DNA of 64,000 nucleotides, from NCBI GenBank assembly GCA_016124195.1, contig WGOE01000010.1, forward strand, positions 62,001 to 126,000, read 5' to 3'. The DNA comes from a bacterium (lineage in GTDB: Bacteria > Pseudomonadota > Alphaproteobacteria > Rhodobacterales > Rhodobacteraceae). This document shows positions 18,754 through 28,025 of this stretch, one piece after another. Each line of letters opens with the position of its first letter. Position 1 is the first letter of the stretch. Below the pieces are notes generated by a model, which searched no databases, was not told where the DNA came from, and was given only the letters and a program-made list of their open reading frames with translations. The position numbers and the translations under genes were made by a program.

Positions 18754-20753
18754 CACGCGGCTCCTGTCAGGGCGTTCTGTCGCGCGGTTTCCACCTGGGC
18801 CACCTTGGCGGCCTCGATGCGGAAATCGCGGTGATAGATGAAGGTATGGGCAATGGCCGTGCCGACCAGCGCCAGGAAAGACAGCGCCGCTAGCCACCAG
18901 ATGTACCAGACCATCGCCATGCCAAAAACGGTGGCAAGACCGGCCAGCACCACGCCCGAACTGGTATTCTTCGGCATGTGGATCGGCAGGTAGCCGGTCT
19001 GCGGCTGGGTCGCACCGGCCGCCTTCATTTGCCACCAGGCATCCAGATCATGCACCACGGGCGTGAAGGCAAAGTTGTAGTCGGCCGGCGGCGACGAGGT
19101 CGCCCATTCCAGCGTGCGGCCGTTCCAGGGGTCTCCGCTCAGGTCGCGGGTCTTGGCGCGGTCGCGGATCGACACGGCGATCTGCACGAAGAAGGCCGCG
19201 ATGCCGCAGGCGATCAGCCCCGCGCCAAGGGCCGCGATGATGAACCAGATCTGCAGGCTCGGGTCGTCGAACACCCGCATCCGGCGCGTCACCCCCATCA
19301 GTCCCAGCACGTAAAGCGGCATGAAGGCGCACCAGAATCCCACGACCCAGAACCAGAACGACACCAGCCCCCAGAACTTGTTCAGCGTGAAGCCGAAGGC
19401 CTTGGGCCACCAGTAGCTGATTGCGGCAAAGACGCCGAACAGCACGCCTCCGATGATCACGTTGTGGAAATGCGCGATCAGGAACAACGAGTTGTGCAGC
19501 ACGAAGTCGGCCGGCGGCACGGCCAGCAGCACCCCCGTCATGCCGCCGACCGTAAAGGTCAGCATGAAGGCGATGGTCCACATGATGGGCAGTTCGAACC
19601 GCAGCCGGCCGCGATAGATGGTGAAGAGCCAGTTGAAGATCTTGGCTCCGGTCGGGATCGAGATGATCATCGTGGTGATCCCGAAGAACGAGTTCACCGA
19701 GGCGCCCGACCCCATCGTGAAGAAGTGGTGCAGCCAGACCAGATAGCTCAGCACCGTGATGCAGACGGTCGCATAGACCATCGAGGTATAGCCGAACAGC
19801 CGCTTGCCCGAGAAGGTCGCCGTGACTTCCGAATACACGCCGAACAGCGGCAGGATCAGGATATAGACCTCCGGATGGCCCCAGATCCAGATGAGGTTCA
19901 CATACATCATCGGATTGCCGCCAAGGTCGTTGGTGAAGAAGTTGGTGCCCAGATAGCGGTCCAGCGTCAACAGGATCAGCGTCATGGTCAGCACCGGGAA
20001 CGAGGCCACGATCAGGATGTTGGTGCAAAGGGCGGTCCACACGAAGACCGGCATCTTCATCAGCGTCATGCCCGGCGCGCGCATCTTGATGATGGTGACC
20101 ATCAGGTTGATGCCCGACAGCGTGGTGCCGACGCCCGCGACCTGCAGCCCCCAGATGTAATAGTCCACCCCGACATAGGGGCTGTAGGCGATGCCCGACA
20201 GCGGCGGAAAGGACAGCCAGCCGGTCTGGGCGAACTCTCCCAGAAACAGCGAGGCCATGACGATGACCGCGCCCCCCACCGTCATCCAGAACGAGAAATT
20301 GTTCAGGAACGGAAAGGACACATCGCGCGCCCCGATCTGCAGGGGCACGACATAGTTCATCAGGCCGGTCACGAAGGGCATCGCCACGAAAAAGATCATG
20401 ATCACGCCATGCGCGGTGAAGACCTGGTCATAGTGATGCGCGGTCAGGTAGCCCTCGGACCCGCCAAAGGCCATCATCTGCTGCAGGCGCATCATGATCG
20501 CATCGGCAAAGCCGCGCACCAGCATGATCAGCCCCAGCACCATGTACATGATGCCGATCTTCTTGTGATCGACCGAGGTGAACCATTCGCGCCAGAGATA
20601 ACCCCAAAGCCGAAAGCGTGTCAGCAGGGCCACGACCGCAAGGCCGCCCACCGCCACGACGGCGAAGGTGGCCAGAACGATCGGCTCTTTCGGGATTGCC
20701 TCCCAGGTCAGCCGGCCCAGAAGGAAAGAGGGGACGGGAAGGTCATTGGCCAT
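18753..20753 (-). CDS. cyoB: Cytochrome o ubiquinol oxidase subunit I
   Basis: A 666-residue haem-copper oxidase catalytic subunit. The low-spin haem ligand region is [14 protein letters not shown], the Cu-B and cross-linked His-Tyr region is [12 protein letters not shown], then the Cu-B pair LHHFFTMG, and haem ligands [11 protein letters not shown] near residue 420. The N- and C-terminal extensions beyond the twelve core helices are those of quinol oxidases (CyoB) rather than cytochrome c oxidases. It oxidises ubiquinol and reduces oxygen while pumping protons. It is followed immediately by cyoC and preceded by cyoA with an 11-base gap. Confidence 0.96.
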   Translation of the reverse strand: MANDLPVPSFLLGRLTWEAIPKEPIVLATFAVVAVGGLAVVALLTRFRLWGYLWREWFTSVDHKKIGIMYMVLGLIMLVRGFADAIMMRLQQMMAFGGSEGYLTAHHYDQVFTAHGVIMIFFVAMPFVTGLMNYVVPLQIGARDVSFPFLNNFSFWMTVGGAVIVMASLFLGEFAQTGWLSFPPLSGIAYSPYVGVDYYIWGLQVAGVGTTLSGINLMVTIIKMRAPGMTLMKMPVFVWTALCTNILIVASFPVLTMTLILLTLDRYLGTNFFTNDLGGNPMMYVNLIWIWGHPEVYILILPLFGVYSEVTATFSGKRLFGYTSMVYATVCITVLSYLVWLHHFFTMGSGASVNSFFGITTMIISIPTGAKIFNWLFTIYRGRLRFELPIMWTIAFMLTFTVGGMTGVLLAVPPADFVLHNSLFLIAHFHNVIIGGVLFGVFAAISYWWPKAFGFTLNKFWGLVSFWFWVVGFWCAFMPLYVLGLMGVTRRMRVFDDPSLQIWFIIAALGAGLIACGIAAFFVQIAVSIRDRAKTRDLSGDPWNGRTLEWATSSPPADYNFAFTPVVHDLDAWWQMKAAGATQPQTGYLPIHMPKNTSSGVVLAGLATVFGMAMVWYIWWLAALSFLALVGTAIAHTFIYHRDFRIEAAKVAQVETARQNALTGAA

Positions 20754-20764
20754 GGCTCGGCTCC

Positions 20765-21934
20765 TTACAGGTCAGACGGCGCGGCGGGGCGCGTCTGGGC
20801 AATCGAAAGTTTTGGCGGCAGGCTCAGCCAGCCTGTCGGTTTCGCCAGCCCGTGGCCCATCAGCGGGGACATGTCGGCGGCGGTGGAGGGCAGGGGCGCC
20901 CTGGCGAACTTGCGGGCCGCCTCGGCCGGCGAGCAGATCTGCGCCACCATGAAGGGCGCGCCCTGCCAGGCCGCCACGCCGGGGCCGCGGTCATAGGTCA
21001 GCGCCGCGATATTGTAGGCGCCGGCCAGCCCCGTGCCGCCCTTGGCATCCAGCGCCGCCATTTCGGACATGCACATCTTGCCCTCTGCCACGCAAAGATT
21101 GACCACACGGTCGTAAAGATCGGGCTCGACCGAGGCAAAGAAGGCCGGCTTCTCGTTCTGGCTCGGCGCGGCGAGCGTCAGGTACCGGGCGCGGTCCAGC
21201 GTCTGGCCGCTGGCCTTGGCCCTGGCGATCCAGGCGTCAAAGTCCGGCCCGTCCACCGCATGCGCCTTGAACCGCATGCCCGAAAAGCCCGCGCCGGAAT
21301 AATGCGAGGACAGGCCCTGAAAATCCCCCTTCACGTTGAAGACGCCGTGCAGCTTTGTCTCCATCGCGGGCATGGCATAGATCATCCCGGCCATGGCGGG
21401 GATGTAGAAGGCGTTCATCACATTGGCCGAAGTCAGGGTGAATTCGACCTGACGGTTCACCGGCACCGCAAGGTCGTTGACCGCGGCCACGCCCTGGTCA
21501 GGATAGATGAACAGCCATTTCCAATCGAGTGCCACGACCTCGACCCGCAGGGGCGGCTCTTGCACGGCCGTGCTGCCGGCCGGCCGGCTCAGCGGGCGAT
21601 AGGGGTCCAGAAGATGGGTGCCGACCCAGGTCAGCGCGCCCAGACAGATCACGATCAGCAGGGGGGCCGACCAGATCACCAGTTCCAGCTTGGTCGAATG
21701 GCCCCACTCCGGTGCATAGCGCGCCTTGTCGTTGCCCTCGCGGTATTTCCAGGCGAAGAACAGCGTCAGCCCCATGACCGGCACGATGATCAGCAACATC
21801 AGCCCGGTCGAGATCAGCAAAAGGTCGCGCTGCTGTGCAGCAACGTCGCCCGCCGGGGCCAGAACATCGAACTTGCAGCCGGACAACAGCAGAATCGGAG
21901 CAAGAAGCATCTGAATTGCCAGAGGTTTTCTCAT
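20765..21934 (-). CDS. cyoA: Cytochrome o ubiquinol oxidase subunit II (lipoprotein)
   Basis: A 389-residue subunit II. It opens with a lipoprotein signal (ILLLSGCKF, lipidated Cys near residue 19), then two membrane helices and a periplasmic cupredoxin domain. The Cu-A cysteine motif of cytochrome c oxidases is absent: the aligned region reads [16 protein letters not shown]. That identifies a quinol oxidase. The C-terminal part after about residue 260 is a CyoA-specific extension. ATG 21934 follows GGAGACAGCGAAA; the 13 preceding codons are excluded. It is the first gene of the operon, reading away from the palindrome at 22004. Confidence 0.95.
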   Translation of the reverse strand: MRKPLAIQMLLAPILLLSGCKFDVLAPAGDVAAQQRDLLLISTGLMLLIIVPVMGLTLFFAWKYREGNDKARYAPEWGHSTKLELVIWSAPLLIVICLGALTWVGTHLLDPYRPLSRPAGSTAVQEPPLRVEVVALDWKWLFIYPDQGVAAVNDLAVPVNRQVEFTLTSANVMNAFYIPAMAGMIYAMPAMETKLHGVFNVKGDFQGLSSHYSGAGFSGMRFKAHAVDGPDFDAWIARAKASGQTLDRARYLTLAAPSQNEKPAFFASVEPDLYDRVVNLCVAEGKMCMSEMAALDAKGGTGLAGAYNIAALTYDRGPGVAAWQGAPFMVAQICSPAEAARKFARAPLPSTAADMSPLMGHGLAKPTGWLSLPPKLSIAQTRPAAPSDL

Positions 21935-22003
21935 TTTCGCTGTCTCCGTCCGATCGGGGCGGCCGCCGCCCATGCACCCTATCTAGAGGTTTGGCCGGGA
22001 CAG

Positions 22004-22028
22004 GGCATTGGACAATTTGTCCAATGCC
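22004..22028. promoter_or_regulatory. Perfect 25-base palindrome between cyoA and the MFS gene
   Basis: GGCATTGGACAA and TTGTCCAATGCC are exact reverse complements around a single T at 22016. It sits 70 bases upstream of cyoA and 75 bases upstream of the MFS start, so it is almost exactly centred between two divergent genes. Twelve-base perfect arms strongly suggest a dimeric repressor site. The half site TTGGACAA/TTGTCCAA is not an FNR or Crp box. It overlaps potential -35 elements (TTGGAC) on both strands. The cognate regulator is unknown. Confidence 0.75.
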
Positions 22029-22102
22029 GCTGCACTGCGGCAAAGCTTATCCCCGATCACACGCCTTGGCCCCCGCCTGACCTTTTTGGAGCTGTCCTTC
22101 CG

Positions 22103-23404
22103 ATGCAAAGCCCCGCGATCGCAGAACCCGGCGACCAGTCCGGTGAACATGTCTCGACCTCTGACATCGCCGTGGGCGTGATCATCGGGCGGAGTTCCGA
22201 ATTCTTTGACTTCTTCGTCTATGCCATCGCCTCGGTCCTGATCTTTCCGCGCCAGTTCTTTCCTTTCGTGCCGCCGCTTGAGGGCACGCTCTGGTCCTTT
22301 GCGGTCTTTGCCCTGGCCTTTCTGGCGCGGCCGGTCGGCACGGTGATCTTCACCGCGGTGGACCGGCGCTTTGGCAAGAGCGCCAAGCTGATCGGGGCGC
22401 TGTTCCTGATGGGAAGCTCGACCGTGGCCGTGGGTCTGCTGCCGGGCTACGACGTGCTGGGCTGGTGGGCGATCGCGCTGCTCGCGACCTTGCGGATCGG
22501 GCAGGGGCTGGCGCTGGGTGGCGCGTGGGACGGGCTCGCCTCGCTGCTGGCGCTGAACGCGCCCGAGGGGCGGCGCGGCTTTTATGCCATGGTGCCGCAG
22601 CTGGGTGCGCCGGTCGGGCTGATCGTCGCGAGCCTTCTTTTCGCCTATCTGGTGACGGCGCTCTCGGCCGAGGACCTTTTGGACTGGGGCTGGCGCTATC
22701 CGTTCTTCGTGGCCTTTGCCATCAACGTGGTGGCGCTCTTCGCCCGGCTGCGCATGGTGGTGACGCCGCAATACCGCCGCCTGTTCGAAAGCCGCGACCT
22801 GGAGCCTTCGACCGTGCGCGAGACCGTCGCGGCCGAGGGGCGCGGCATCCTGGCCGGGGCCTTCGTGCCGCTGGCCAGTTTCGCCCTGTTCCACATGGTC
22901 ACGGTGTTCCCGCTGTCCTGGGTCTTTCTTTACACCAACCAGTCGCCGGTGGGCTTTCTGCTGATCGAGGCGATGGGCGCCGTCTTCGGCATCGCCGCGA
23001 CCTTCTTTTCGGGCTGGGTTTCCGACCGGGTCGGCCGGCGCAGCCTGCTGTTCTGGGGTGCGGCCGGCATCGCCGTCTTCAGCCTTTTGGCGCCGGTCCT
23101 GCTGGAGGCGGGCCGGGCGGGCGAGGCCTTCTTCATGATCTACGGCTTTGTCATCCTGGGTTTCAGCTTCGGGCAATCCTCGGGGGCGGTCGCCTCGCTC
23201 TTCGCCAAAGAGCACCGCTACACCGCCTCGGCGCTGGTGTCGGACCTTGCGTGGCTTTTCGGCGCGGGCTTTGCACCCTTGGCGGCGCTGACGCTGGCCT
23301 CGGGGCTGGGGCTTTTCGCCTCGGGGTTCTATCTTCTCTCCGGCGCGGTCTGCACGATGCTGGCCCTGCATCTCGCCCGTAGGCTTGAGGGACGCTCGGT
23401 CTGA
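22103..23404 (+). CDS. MFS transporter, metabolite:H+ symporter type
   Basis: A 433-residue carrier with about twelve hydrophobic segments. RSSEFFDFFVYAIASVLIFP at the first helix, DRRFGKSAKLIGALFLMG in the first cytoplasmic loop and SDRVGRRSLLFW in the middle loop match the metabolite:H+ symporter (ProP/ShiA/citrate-like) group of the major facilitator superfamily. It is divergent from cyoA across a 168-base spacer with a perfect palindrome, which suggests shared control. The substrate is unknown; organic acids and betaines are typical. The preceding long open frame is antisense to cyoA, so ATG 22103 is the start. Confidence 0.9.
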   Translation: MQSPAIAEPGDQSGEHVSTSDIAVGVIIGRSSEFFDFFVYAIASVLIFPRQFFPFVPPLEGTLWSFAVFALAFLARPVGTVIFTAVDRRFGKSAKLIGALFLMGSSTVAVGLLPGYDVLGWWAIALLATLRIGQGLALGGAWDGLASLLALNAPEGRRGFYAMVPQLGAPVGLIVASLLFAYLVTALSAEDLLDWGWRYPFFVAFAINVVALFARLRMVVTPQYRRLFESRDLEPSTVRETVAAEGRGILAGAFVPLASFALFHMVTVFPLSWVFLYTNQSPVGFLLIEAMGAVFGIAATFFSGWVSDRVGRRSLLFWGAAGIAVFSLLAPVLLEAGRAGEAFFMIYGFVILGFSFGQSSGAVASLFAKEHRYTASALVSDLAWLFGAGFAPLAALTLASGLGLFASGFYLLSGAVCTMLALHLARRLEGRSV

Positions 23405-23418
23405 GAGCGCTGACGCCG

Positions 23419-23444
23419 CCGGTGCCTGAAAACATAGGCGCCGG
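23419..23444 (+). terminator. Terminator-like hairpin after the MFS gene
   Basis: CCGGTGCCT (23419-23427) pairs with AGGCGCCGG (23436-23444), nine pairs including one G-U, around an A-rich loop. It begins 14 bases after the MFS stop. No U-tract follows. Confidence 0.6.
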
Positions 23445-23768
23445 GCCGATGATTTCCTTGCGGATTGACCCTGCCTTTGCCCGGGGCGGCATGCCTTGGG
23501 TTGTCTGCGGGGCGCAAAAGGCTTACCTTCCAACTTGAAGGACCGAAAGCCGCCCGAAGGGATCCGGCCTGCCTTGCCGGTGATCCGGGGCGATCAGGTC
23601 TTTTGTCGCGCCCGCCCATGCCGGCCGCGCCGGGTCTGCTGGGACGGGATGTCCTGACCCGCCGGGCGGCCCTTGCGCCTTGTGCATCTGCCTTGCCGCA
23701 TTCCCGCGTCAAGGCTGCGCTTTACGTCCCGACCCCGCCCGGGTTCACGTCAAAGAGGAGATGACACG
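23445..23768. other. Intergenic stretch ahead of the PRC-barrel gene
   Basis: This 324-base stretch has open frames in both directions but none with protein-like composition or a recognisable domain. A small inverted repeat, CCTTC (23526-23530) and GAAGG (23537-23541), is present. An AAAGAGGAGATG ribosome site lies at its right end and belongs to the next gene. I searched by eye for the GGAAC-type element of alphaproteobacterial general-stress promoters and did not find one. Confidence 0.4.
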
Positions 23769-24539
23769 ATGACCAACTCCACTCTTGCCGACCACGCGGC
23801 CGAGCGGCCCGAGGCGACGGTCCTTTTCACCATGACCGACCTGCTGCGCTTCAAGGCCGTTGCGCAGGATGCGCGCTTTCCCCTGACCGAGATGTTCTTC
23901 GACCCCGCCGCGGGCGAATTGCGCCATCTGGCGCTGGATGTCGGCGGCTGGTTCGACCGGCACGAGGTGATCGTCGCGGCGCAGCTGATGGGCGTCCCGG
24001 ATGTGGCGCATCGCGAATGGCCGGTCGCCATCACCAAGGAGGCGATCAGCCAGGCGCCGCAATGGTCCGATCCGATGGCGGCGATGATCGTTCCGATCGG
24101 AACGATGCCGCCGATCATGCTTGGCCCGCATGGCGGCGGTTTTGCAGGCGCGCTGCGCCGGGCCGATGACGGCGCCCCGGTCGAGCCGCAACTGCCGGGC
24201 AACCTGCGGGTCGAAGGCCTGGCCCGGTTGAACGAATGGGTCGGCCTGCCCGTGCTGGGCAGGGATGGCGAGGTCGGTGTCCTTGCCGATCTGGTGCTGG
24301 AACCCGACAGCCATCGTCTGTCGCATCTGGTGATCGACACCGGCGGCTTTTTCGCGGCTCATCAGATGGTCGTGCCCTACGACCTGATGGAGGGTCTGGC
24401 CGCCGATGGCCATCATGTCGCGATGAACGTGACGGCCGAGCTTTTGCGCGAGGCGCCGCCCCTGGACCATTTCGACCGGATCAGCCGGTCCTGGCTCGAC
24501 GCCCTGCGCGCCTATTACCAGGTGAGTGCCGGCCTATAG
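23769..24539 (+). CDS. Protein with two PRC-barrel domains
   Basis: A 256-residue soluble protein with two related halves. Residues 15-75 (TDLLRFKAVAQD...GGWFDRHEVIVAAQLM) and residues 152-225 (LNEWVGLPVLGRDGEVGVLADLVLEP...DTGGFFAAHQMVVPYDLM) both show the PRC-barrel pattern in which a beta-barrel of the photosynthetic reaction centre H subunit type ends with a GG-F-hydrophobic-P motif. Free PRC-barrel proteins occur in stress response, RNA processing and electron-transfer contexts. There is no signal peptide or membrane helix. It is monocistronic between two intergenic gaps. Function is not assigned. Confidence 0.85.
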   Translation: MTNSTLADHAAERPEATVLFTMTDLLRFKAVAQDARFPLTEMFFDPAAGELRHLALDVGGWFDRHEVIVAAQLMGVPDVAHREWPVAITKEAISQAPQWSDPMAAMIVPIGTMPPIMLGPHGGGFAGALRRADDGAPVEPQLPGNLRVEGLARLNEWVGLPVLGRDGEVGVLADLVLEPDSHRLSHLVIDTGGFFAAHQMVVPYDLMEGLAADGHHVAMNVTAELLREAPPLDHFDRISRSWLDALRAYYQVSAGL

Positions 24540-24648
24540 CGTCCGTCGCGACCTCCTGCGCCAGCCTGCATAGACCCCCGCCGCCCGGTTGCCGGACAGG
24601 TCCGAATCCTGTTTAATCGCGCGACTGCCCTGACAAAAGCGAGGCGCC

Positions 24649-25041
24649 ATGGCTGCGACATTTGACGAGGATCTGTTTCTGCTGGGACTGGAACAGCGCA
24701 AGGCGACGCTGGGGGCCGACTATGTCGAGCGCAACCTTGCGGCCGCCGATGACTTCACCCGGCCCTTTCAAGAGGCGATGACGGCGTGGTGCTGGGGCTT
24801 TGGCTGGGGCGATGCGACGATTGACGCCAAGACGCGTTCGATGATGAACCTTTCGATGCTGGGCGCTCTGGGCAAGATGCACGAATGGGAGATTCACTGC
24901 AAAGGCGCCTTGACCAACGGCGTCTCTGTCGCGGAAATTCGCGCCATCGTGCATGTGGTGGCGATCTACTGCGGCGTGCCGCAGGGGATGGAATGTTTTC
25001 GGGTGGCCCGAAAGGTGCTGGAAGAGCGCGGCCTTTTGTGA
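24649..25041 (+). CDS. Carboxymuconolactone decarboxylase-like protein
   Basis: A 130-residue all-helical protein of the CMD family, close to PcaC in size: LGADYVERNLAAADDFTRPFQE, WGFGWGD at residues 49-55, LDAKTRSMMNLSML-like core (here IDAKTRSMMNLSM), then EWEIHCKGALTNGVSVAEI and YCGVPQGMECFRVA. PcaC decarboxylates 4-carboxymuconolactone in protocatechuate breakdown, but no other pca gene is here. It precedes dctB by 13 bases and is probably in the same operon, so a role in metabolism of an imported dicarboxylate or keto-acid is possible. Confidence 0.87.
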   Translation: MAATFDEDLFLLGLEQRKATLGADYVERNLAAADDFTRPFQEAMTAWCWGFGWGDATIDAKTRSMMNLSMLGALGKMHEWEIHCKGALTNGVSVAEIRAIVHVVAIYCGVPQGMECFRVARKVLEERGLL

Positions 25042-25054
25042 GGGCGGGTCCCTG

Positions 25055-26788
25055 ATGACCCTGTCGCCCCGGATCCTGCGCCCGACCGTCATCGCCATCT
25101 ACCTCGCGCTGGTGGCGGCCTTTGCGGCGACGGTGGCTTGGGTTGCGCTGCGCGACGGGCTGGACCGGCTGGGCGAACGCGGCGTGGCCGATCTGTCGCT
25201 TGCCTCGGGGCGGTTGACCGGAGAGTTGCAGCGCTACCGCGAACTCGCCGTCTTTTTTGCCGATCATCCCACGTTGATGCCCTTGGCCCTGGCCGGGGTC
25301 GCCGGAGGCCCGAATGCCGATGCGCTGTTGCTGGCGGCCTCGGACCGGACAGGGTCCGACCGGATCGAACTTGTGGGCCGCGACGGGCGGGTTCTGGCCT
25401 CCTCCGCCGGGCGAACCGGGCAGAATGCCGGCATGCCGGACTATCTGGTGCGCGCGCTCAACGGCACCATCGGCTTTGCCCATATGGTCGATCCCGAAAC
25501 CGGGCGGCGCATGTTCGTCTATGCCGCGCCGGTCTTTTCGCCGCAGGGTCCGGTCGCGGGCGCGGTGACGATCCGGCTCGATGTCGACACGGTCGAGACC
25601 GCCAGCCGGGGCGAGGTCGAAAGCACCTTCTTCACCGACGCGTCCGGGGTGGTCTTTGTCTCGAACCGGGACGAGCTGGTGCTGCGCAGCCGCAGCGCGG
25701 GGTCGGGCGGCACGCCGGATGTGCCGGCGGACCGGGTGCAGCCCTTTCCGCCCCTGCAGGAATATCAGGTCGCCGGCCATTCGATCTGGGCCATTCAGGC
25801 CGGCCCCTATCTGCCGGCCCTTGCGCTGCATCTGACCCGGCCCCTGCCGGTGATCGCCATGCAGGCCGAAATCCTGCTCGATGCCGCGCCGGTCCTGCAA
25901 TCGGCCCTGATGCAGACGGCCACGGCGGCGGCCCTGTGCCTGATCTTCGGGGCGGCGCTGTTCATCCTGTCCGAACGGCGCCGCTTGCTGGTGCTGCGCC
26001 TCAAGGTCGAGGCCCGGCTGAATGCCGAACTGGAAGAGCGGGTTGCCGCGCGGACCCGCGAACTGACCCTGGCGCAGGCCGATCTGGTGCGGGCGGGCAA
26101 GCTGTCGGCCTTGGGCCAGATGGCCGCCGGTCTCAGCCACGAGCTGAACCAGCCCCTGATGGCGATCCGATCCTATGCCGAAAACGCGGTGGCCTTCATC
26201 GACCGGGGCAAACCGCAGACGGCGGCGCAGAACCTCGTACAGATCTCGGAACTGGCGCGGCGGATGGGGCGGATCATCCGCAACCTGCGCGCCTTTGCCC
26301 GGCAGGAGGTCGAGGGGATCTCGGATGTCGATCTGGGTGCCGCGGTGGCCGCCGTGCTGGAGATCACCCAGCCCCGCATGTCGCAGGAGGGTGTGACGCT
26401 CGATTATGCCGTGCCGCCGGAGCCGGTCATGGTGCGCGGCGGCGAGGTGCGCCTGCAGCAGGTCGTGCTGAACCTGATCGCCAATGCACTGGATGCCATG
26501 CAGGGCCGCGAGGACGCACGCCTGCGCCTGTGGATCGAGGCAGAGGGCGCCCGGGTGCGGCTGTATCTGCGCGACACCGGCCCCGGCATCGCGGAAGTGG
26601 ACCGCATGTTCGACCCGTTCTATTCGACCAAGGCCATCGGTCAGGCCGAGGGCATGGGCCTTGGCCTATCCATCTCTTACGGCATCGTCGAAAGCTTTGG
26701 CGGCAAGCTGAGCGGACGCAACCCCGAAGGGGGCGGGGCCGAGTTTTGCGTTGAACTTGCAAGCTGCGCGGGTAAAGAGGCGGTATGA
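25055..26788 (+). CDS. dctB: DctB-like C4-dicarboxylate sensor histidine kinase
   Basis: A 577-residue membrane kinase. The first helix is at about residues 12-32, a periplasmic double-Cache sensor domain spans 33-285, the second helix is at about 290-312, then a coiled coil (ARLNAELEERVAARTRELTL) leads to the H-box GLSHELNQPLMAIRSYAENA with His362. The N-box LIANALDA and G-box GMGLGLSISYGIVESFGG are intact. SHELNQPL and overall architecture are those of DctB, which senses C4-dicarboxylates in the periplasm. It overlaps the response regulator by four bases, and dctPQM follows two genes later. Confidence 0.9.
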   Translation: MTLSPRILRPTVIAIYLALVAAFAATVAWVALRDGLDRLGERGVADLSLASGRLTGELQRYRELAVFFADHPTLMPLALAGVAGGPNADALLLAASDRTGSDRIELVGRDGRVLASSAGRTGQNAGMPDYLVRALNGTIGFAHMVDPETGRRMFVYAAPVFSPQGPVAGAVTIRLDVDTVETASRGEVESTFFTDASGVVFVSNRDELVLRSRSAGSGGTPDVPADRVQPFPPLQEYQVAGHSIWAIQAGPYLPALALHLTRPLPVIAMQAEILLDAAPVLQSALMQTATAAALCLIFGAALFILSERRRLLVLRLKVEARLNAELEERVAARTRELTLAQADLVRAGKLSALGQMAAGLSHELNQPLMAIRSYAENAVAFIDRGKPQTAAQNLVQISELARRMGRIIRNLRAFARQEVEGISDVDLGAAVAAVLEITQPRMSQEGVTLDYAVPPEPVMVRGGEVRLQQVVLNLIANALDAMQGREDARLRLWIEAEGARVRLYLRDTGPGIAEVDRMFDPFYSTKAIGQAEGMGLGLSISYGIVESFGGKLSGRNPEGGGAEFCVELASCAGKEAV

Positions 26789-28011
26789 TACACCGCGTTC
26801 TTCTTGTCGATGACGACCGCGCCGTGCGCGAGGCGCTGGGCCAGACGCTGGAACTGGCCGATCTGCAGCCGATCCTCGCCGGCAGCTATATCGAGGCCAA
26901 GGACCACATCACCGAGAAATTCCAGGGCGTCATCGTCAGCGATGTCAGCATGCCGGGCAAGGATGGCTTCGCCCTGCTGGACTATGCCCAGAAGATCGAC
27001 GCCGAACTGCCGGTGATCCTGCTGTCGGGGCAGGGCGACATTCCGATGGCGGTGCGTTCGATGGGCAAGGGTGCCTTTGACTTTCTGGAGAAGCCCTGCG
27101 CGCCCTCGGACCTGTTGGCCGTGGTGGAAAAGGCGCTGCGCACGCGGGCGCTCGTTCTGGAAAACCGCCAGCTGCGCCGCCAACTGCAATCAAGCGATGC
27201 CGCGGCGCGGATGATCTATGGCACTTCGGCCGTGTCCGAGGATCTGCGTAACCGCATCCGCGCCGTGGCCCGCACCACGGCCGAGGTCCTGATCCTGGGC
27301 GAGCCCGGCACCGGCATCCCCAAGGTGGCCGAGGTGATCCACATGCTGTCGGCCGCCGCCGCCCGGCCCTTCCAGCGCATCGCCGCCGCCTCTGCCACGC
27401 CCGACAGCCTCGCGCGGGCCTTTGCGCAGGCCGAAGGCGGGTCTATCTTTCTCAACGAGGTGGGCGGTCTCAGTCCGGGCAGCCAGTTCGCCCTTCTGGA
27501 TCTGATGGAAGCCGACCATCCGGCGCGGATCCTGGCCGGCTCCAACCTCGACCTCGCCGCCGAGGCGCAGGCCGGGCGGTTCCTGCATGACCTGTACTAC
27601 AAGCTGGATGCGATGCGTCTGCGCATCCCTTCGTTGCGCGAAAGGCCCGAGGATATCGCCGTCCTGTTCCGCACCTATGTCACCCAGGCCTGCGAACAGG
27701 CCGCCCTGCCTGAACCTCAGATCACCGAGGCCGTGATCGCCCGGCTGATGGCGCAGGACTGGCCAGGCAATGCGCGCTCGCTCATGAACGAGGCGATGCG
27801 CTTTGCCATGGGCCTGACCGAGGACGAGACCGAACCGGGCAACGGGCTGGCCGAACAGCTGGCGCGGGTCGAACGCTCGCTTCTGGAAGAGGCGCTGCGC
27901 CGGCATGGCGGCAATGCGACGCTGGCGGCGCAGGGCCTGAGGGTGCCGCGCAAGACCTTTTACGACAAGCTGACCCGCCACGGCCTGCGCCCCGAAGACT
28001 TCCGCCCCTGA
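26785..28011 (+). CDS. DctD-like response regulator with a degenerate AAA+ domain
   Basis: A 408-residue NtrC-family protein. The receiver domain is intact: DDD9-11, Asp53 in VSDVSMPGKDG, and the FLEKP lysine. The AAA+ domain is crippled. Walker A reads GEPGTGIP, so Lys is replaced by Ile178. Walker B reads FLNE, so Asp is replaced by Asn224. The sigma-54-contacting GAFTGA loop is missing altogether, which explains the length below the usual 440-450. The region ending PSLRERPEDI, DWPGNARSL and a Fis-type helix-turn-helix (NATLAAQGLRVPRKTFYDKL) remain. It should bind DNA and accept phosphate from DctB but cannot act as a classical sigma-54 activator. Confidence 0.9.
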   Translation: MIHRVLLVDDDRAVREALGQTLELADLQPILAGSYIEAKDHITEKFQGVIVSDVSMPGKDGFALLDYAQKIDAELPVILLSGQGDIPMAVRSMGKGAFDFLEKPCAPSDLLAVVEKALRTRALVLENRQLRRQLQSSDAAARMIYGTSAVSEDLRNRIRAVARTTAEVLILGEPGTGIPKVAEVIHMLSAAAARPFQRIAAASATPDSLARAFAQAEGGSIFLNEVGGLSPGSQFALLDLMEADHPARILAGSNLDLAAEAQAGRFLHDLYYKLDAMRLRIPSLRERPEDIAVLFRTYVTQACEQAALPEPQITEAVIARLMAQDWPGNARSLMNEAMRFAMGLTEDETEPGNGLAEQLARVERSLLEEALRRHGGNATLAAQGLRVPRKTFYDKLTRHGLRPEDFRP

Positions 28012-28025
28012 CACCGGAGACACCC

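Noticed and set aside
18978-20996. 672-codon plus-strand open frame rich in His, Arg and Gln
   Set aside because: It is antisense to cyoB and has no domain; a shadow of the highly conserved oxidase gene.
22004-22028. Reading the cyoA palindrome as an FNR or RegA site
   Set aside because: The half site TTGGACAA lacks the FNR TTGAT core and does not match the GC-rich RegA consensus.
23465-23764. 99-codon frame ahead of the PRC-barrel gene
   Set aside because: Arg/Pro/Ala-rich with no domain or good ribosome site; probably non-coding.
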